DNA from: JBHENN01 sp046262015
GTDB taxonomy: Bacteria; Actinomycetota; CADDZG01; WHSQ01
Direction: 5' to 3'
DNA length: 40,172 nucleotides
Assembly: GCA_046262015.1 (NCBI GenBank)
Contig: JBHENN010000020.1
Span: forward strand, 1-40,172
Under the pieces are notes generated by a model. It saw nothing but the letters and a program-made list of their open reading frames with translations. It made no database searches and was not told the origin of the DNA. Made by a program: the position numbers and the translations under genes. Positions 40,033 through 40,172 of the stretch are shown here, piece after piece; within the stretch, counting starts at the first letter, position 1; each line of letters opens with the position of its first letter.

Positions 40033-40172
40033 TCAGAGGCTGTCGCGAAAACCTCTGAAACGCTCGCGTTCGGGCTCCAGGTTTCAGACAATGGCACCAC
40101 GGCGAATCGACTGGAGGGACCGTGGGCTACAACTTCGTTGCATGCGATAGAGACCAGCAGTTCCTGATGCCA
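40033..40172 (+). mobile_element. Left end of an IS1182-like insertion sequence (partial)
   Basis: About 20 nt after the tRNA, a 7-bp inverted repeat (TCAGAGG 40033-40039, CCTCTGA 40052-40058) is followed by non-coding sequence and the start of a transposase. The boundary of the element cannot be fixed because the right end is outside the window; the outer end may lie anywhere between 40016 and 40036. Confidence 0.5.
40122..40172 (+). CDS. IS1182-family transposase, N-terminal fragment cut by window end
   Basis: GTG at 40122 has GGAGGG 3-4 nt upstream and encodes MGYNFVACDRDQQFLMP before the window stops. The GYNFxxxDRDQxFLxP opening is the hallmark N terminus of IS1182-group (IS5-superfamily) DDE transposases, which continue for 400-500 residues. 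Only 17 codons are visible, so integrity cannot be judged. Confidence 0.72.
   Translation, partial: MGYNFVACDRDQQFLMP

Overview
The window is a single high-GC (roughly two-thirds G+C) bacterial chromosome segment with dense gene packing, many GTG starts and frequent GTGA/ATGA/TGATG overlaps. A complete classical menaquinone set, TetR/MerR/DtxR regulators, DUF4177 and translin-like small proteins, a galU-moeA-moaC run and many apparently leaderless genes all fit an actinobacterium, probably a deep or uncultured lineage of Actinomycetota. The sequence alone does not fix the class.

Layout. 1-6.5 kb: a small zinc-ribbon-like protein; an MMPL/RND exporter divergent from a TetR regulator; a large cyclase-domain/AAA/TPR signalling protein downstream of tetR. 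6.6-13.9 kb: menaquinone biosynthesis, with menE divergent from menB-menA-menC-menD, and menG-menF converging on menD; only menH is absent. 13.9-19 kb: a two-domain MerR regulator with a perfect palindrome on its own promoter, an inositol-monophosphatase-like enzyme, an O-methyltransferase, an ABC exporter and a 17beta-HSD10-like dehydrogenase. 19-22.2 kb: a small coiled-coil protein and the tldD-tldE peptidase pair. 22.2-25.5 kb: two tandem paralogous secreted proteins of unknown family, uppP, another secreted protein and an FmdB-type zinc ribbon. 25.6-30.3 kb: a membrane GAF-GGDEF protein broken by an in-frame TAG, then galU-moeA-moaC. 30.3-31.5 kb: a Fic protein with an elaborate leader. 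31.5-34.9 kb: a metal-handling operon (DtxR regulator, Tat-exported multicopper oxidase, ZIP-family membrane protein, cupredoxin lipoprotein). 34.9-38 kb: a 50-residue DUF4177-like gene, a DUF192 protein and a pepA operon ending in a flavin reductase. 38-40.2 kb: a SepX/GlpR-like membrane protein, a translin-family protein with a membrane-anchored partner, tRNA-Ala(CGC), and the start of an IS1182-like transposase cut by the window end.

The most informative unlisted signals are: (i) a recurring TANNNT hexamer 6-9 nt (mostly exactly 7) upstream of start codons that lack a Shine-Dalgarno, indicating leaderless transcription of about eleven genes; (ii) the Fic leader, where a 7-codon leaderless reading frame ends in TAGTG overlapping the fic start, with two interleaved perfect inverted repeats; (iii) the amber codon inside the HAMP of the GGDEF protein; (iv) the MerR palindrome whose arm recurs just before menB; (v) the DtxR-MCO-ZIP-cupredoxin operon with a DtxR-box-like palindrome. 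No CRISPR array, rRNA, prophage or toxin-antitoxin pair was recognised. All family assignments come from motif recognition, not from searches.
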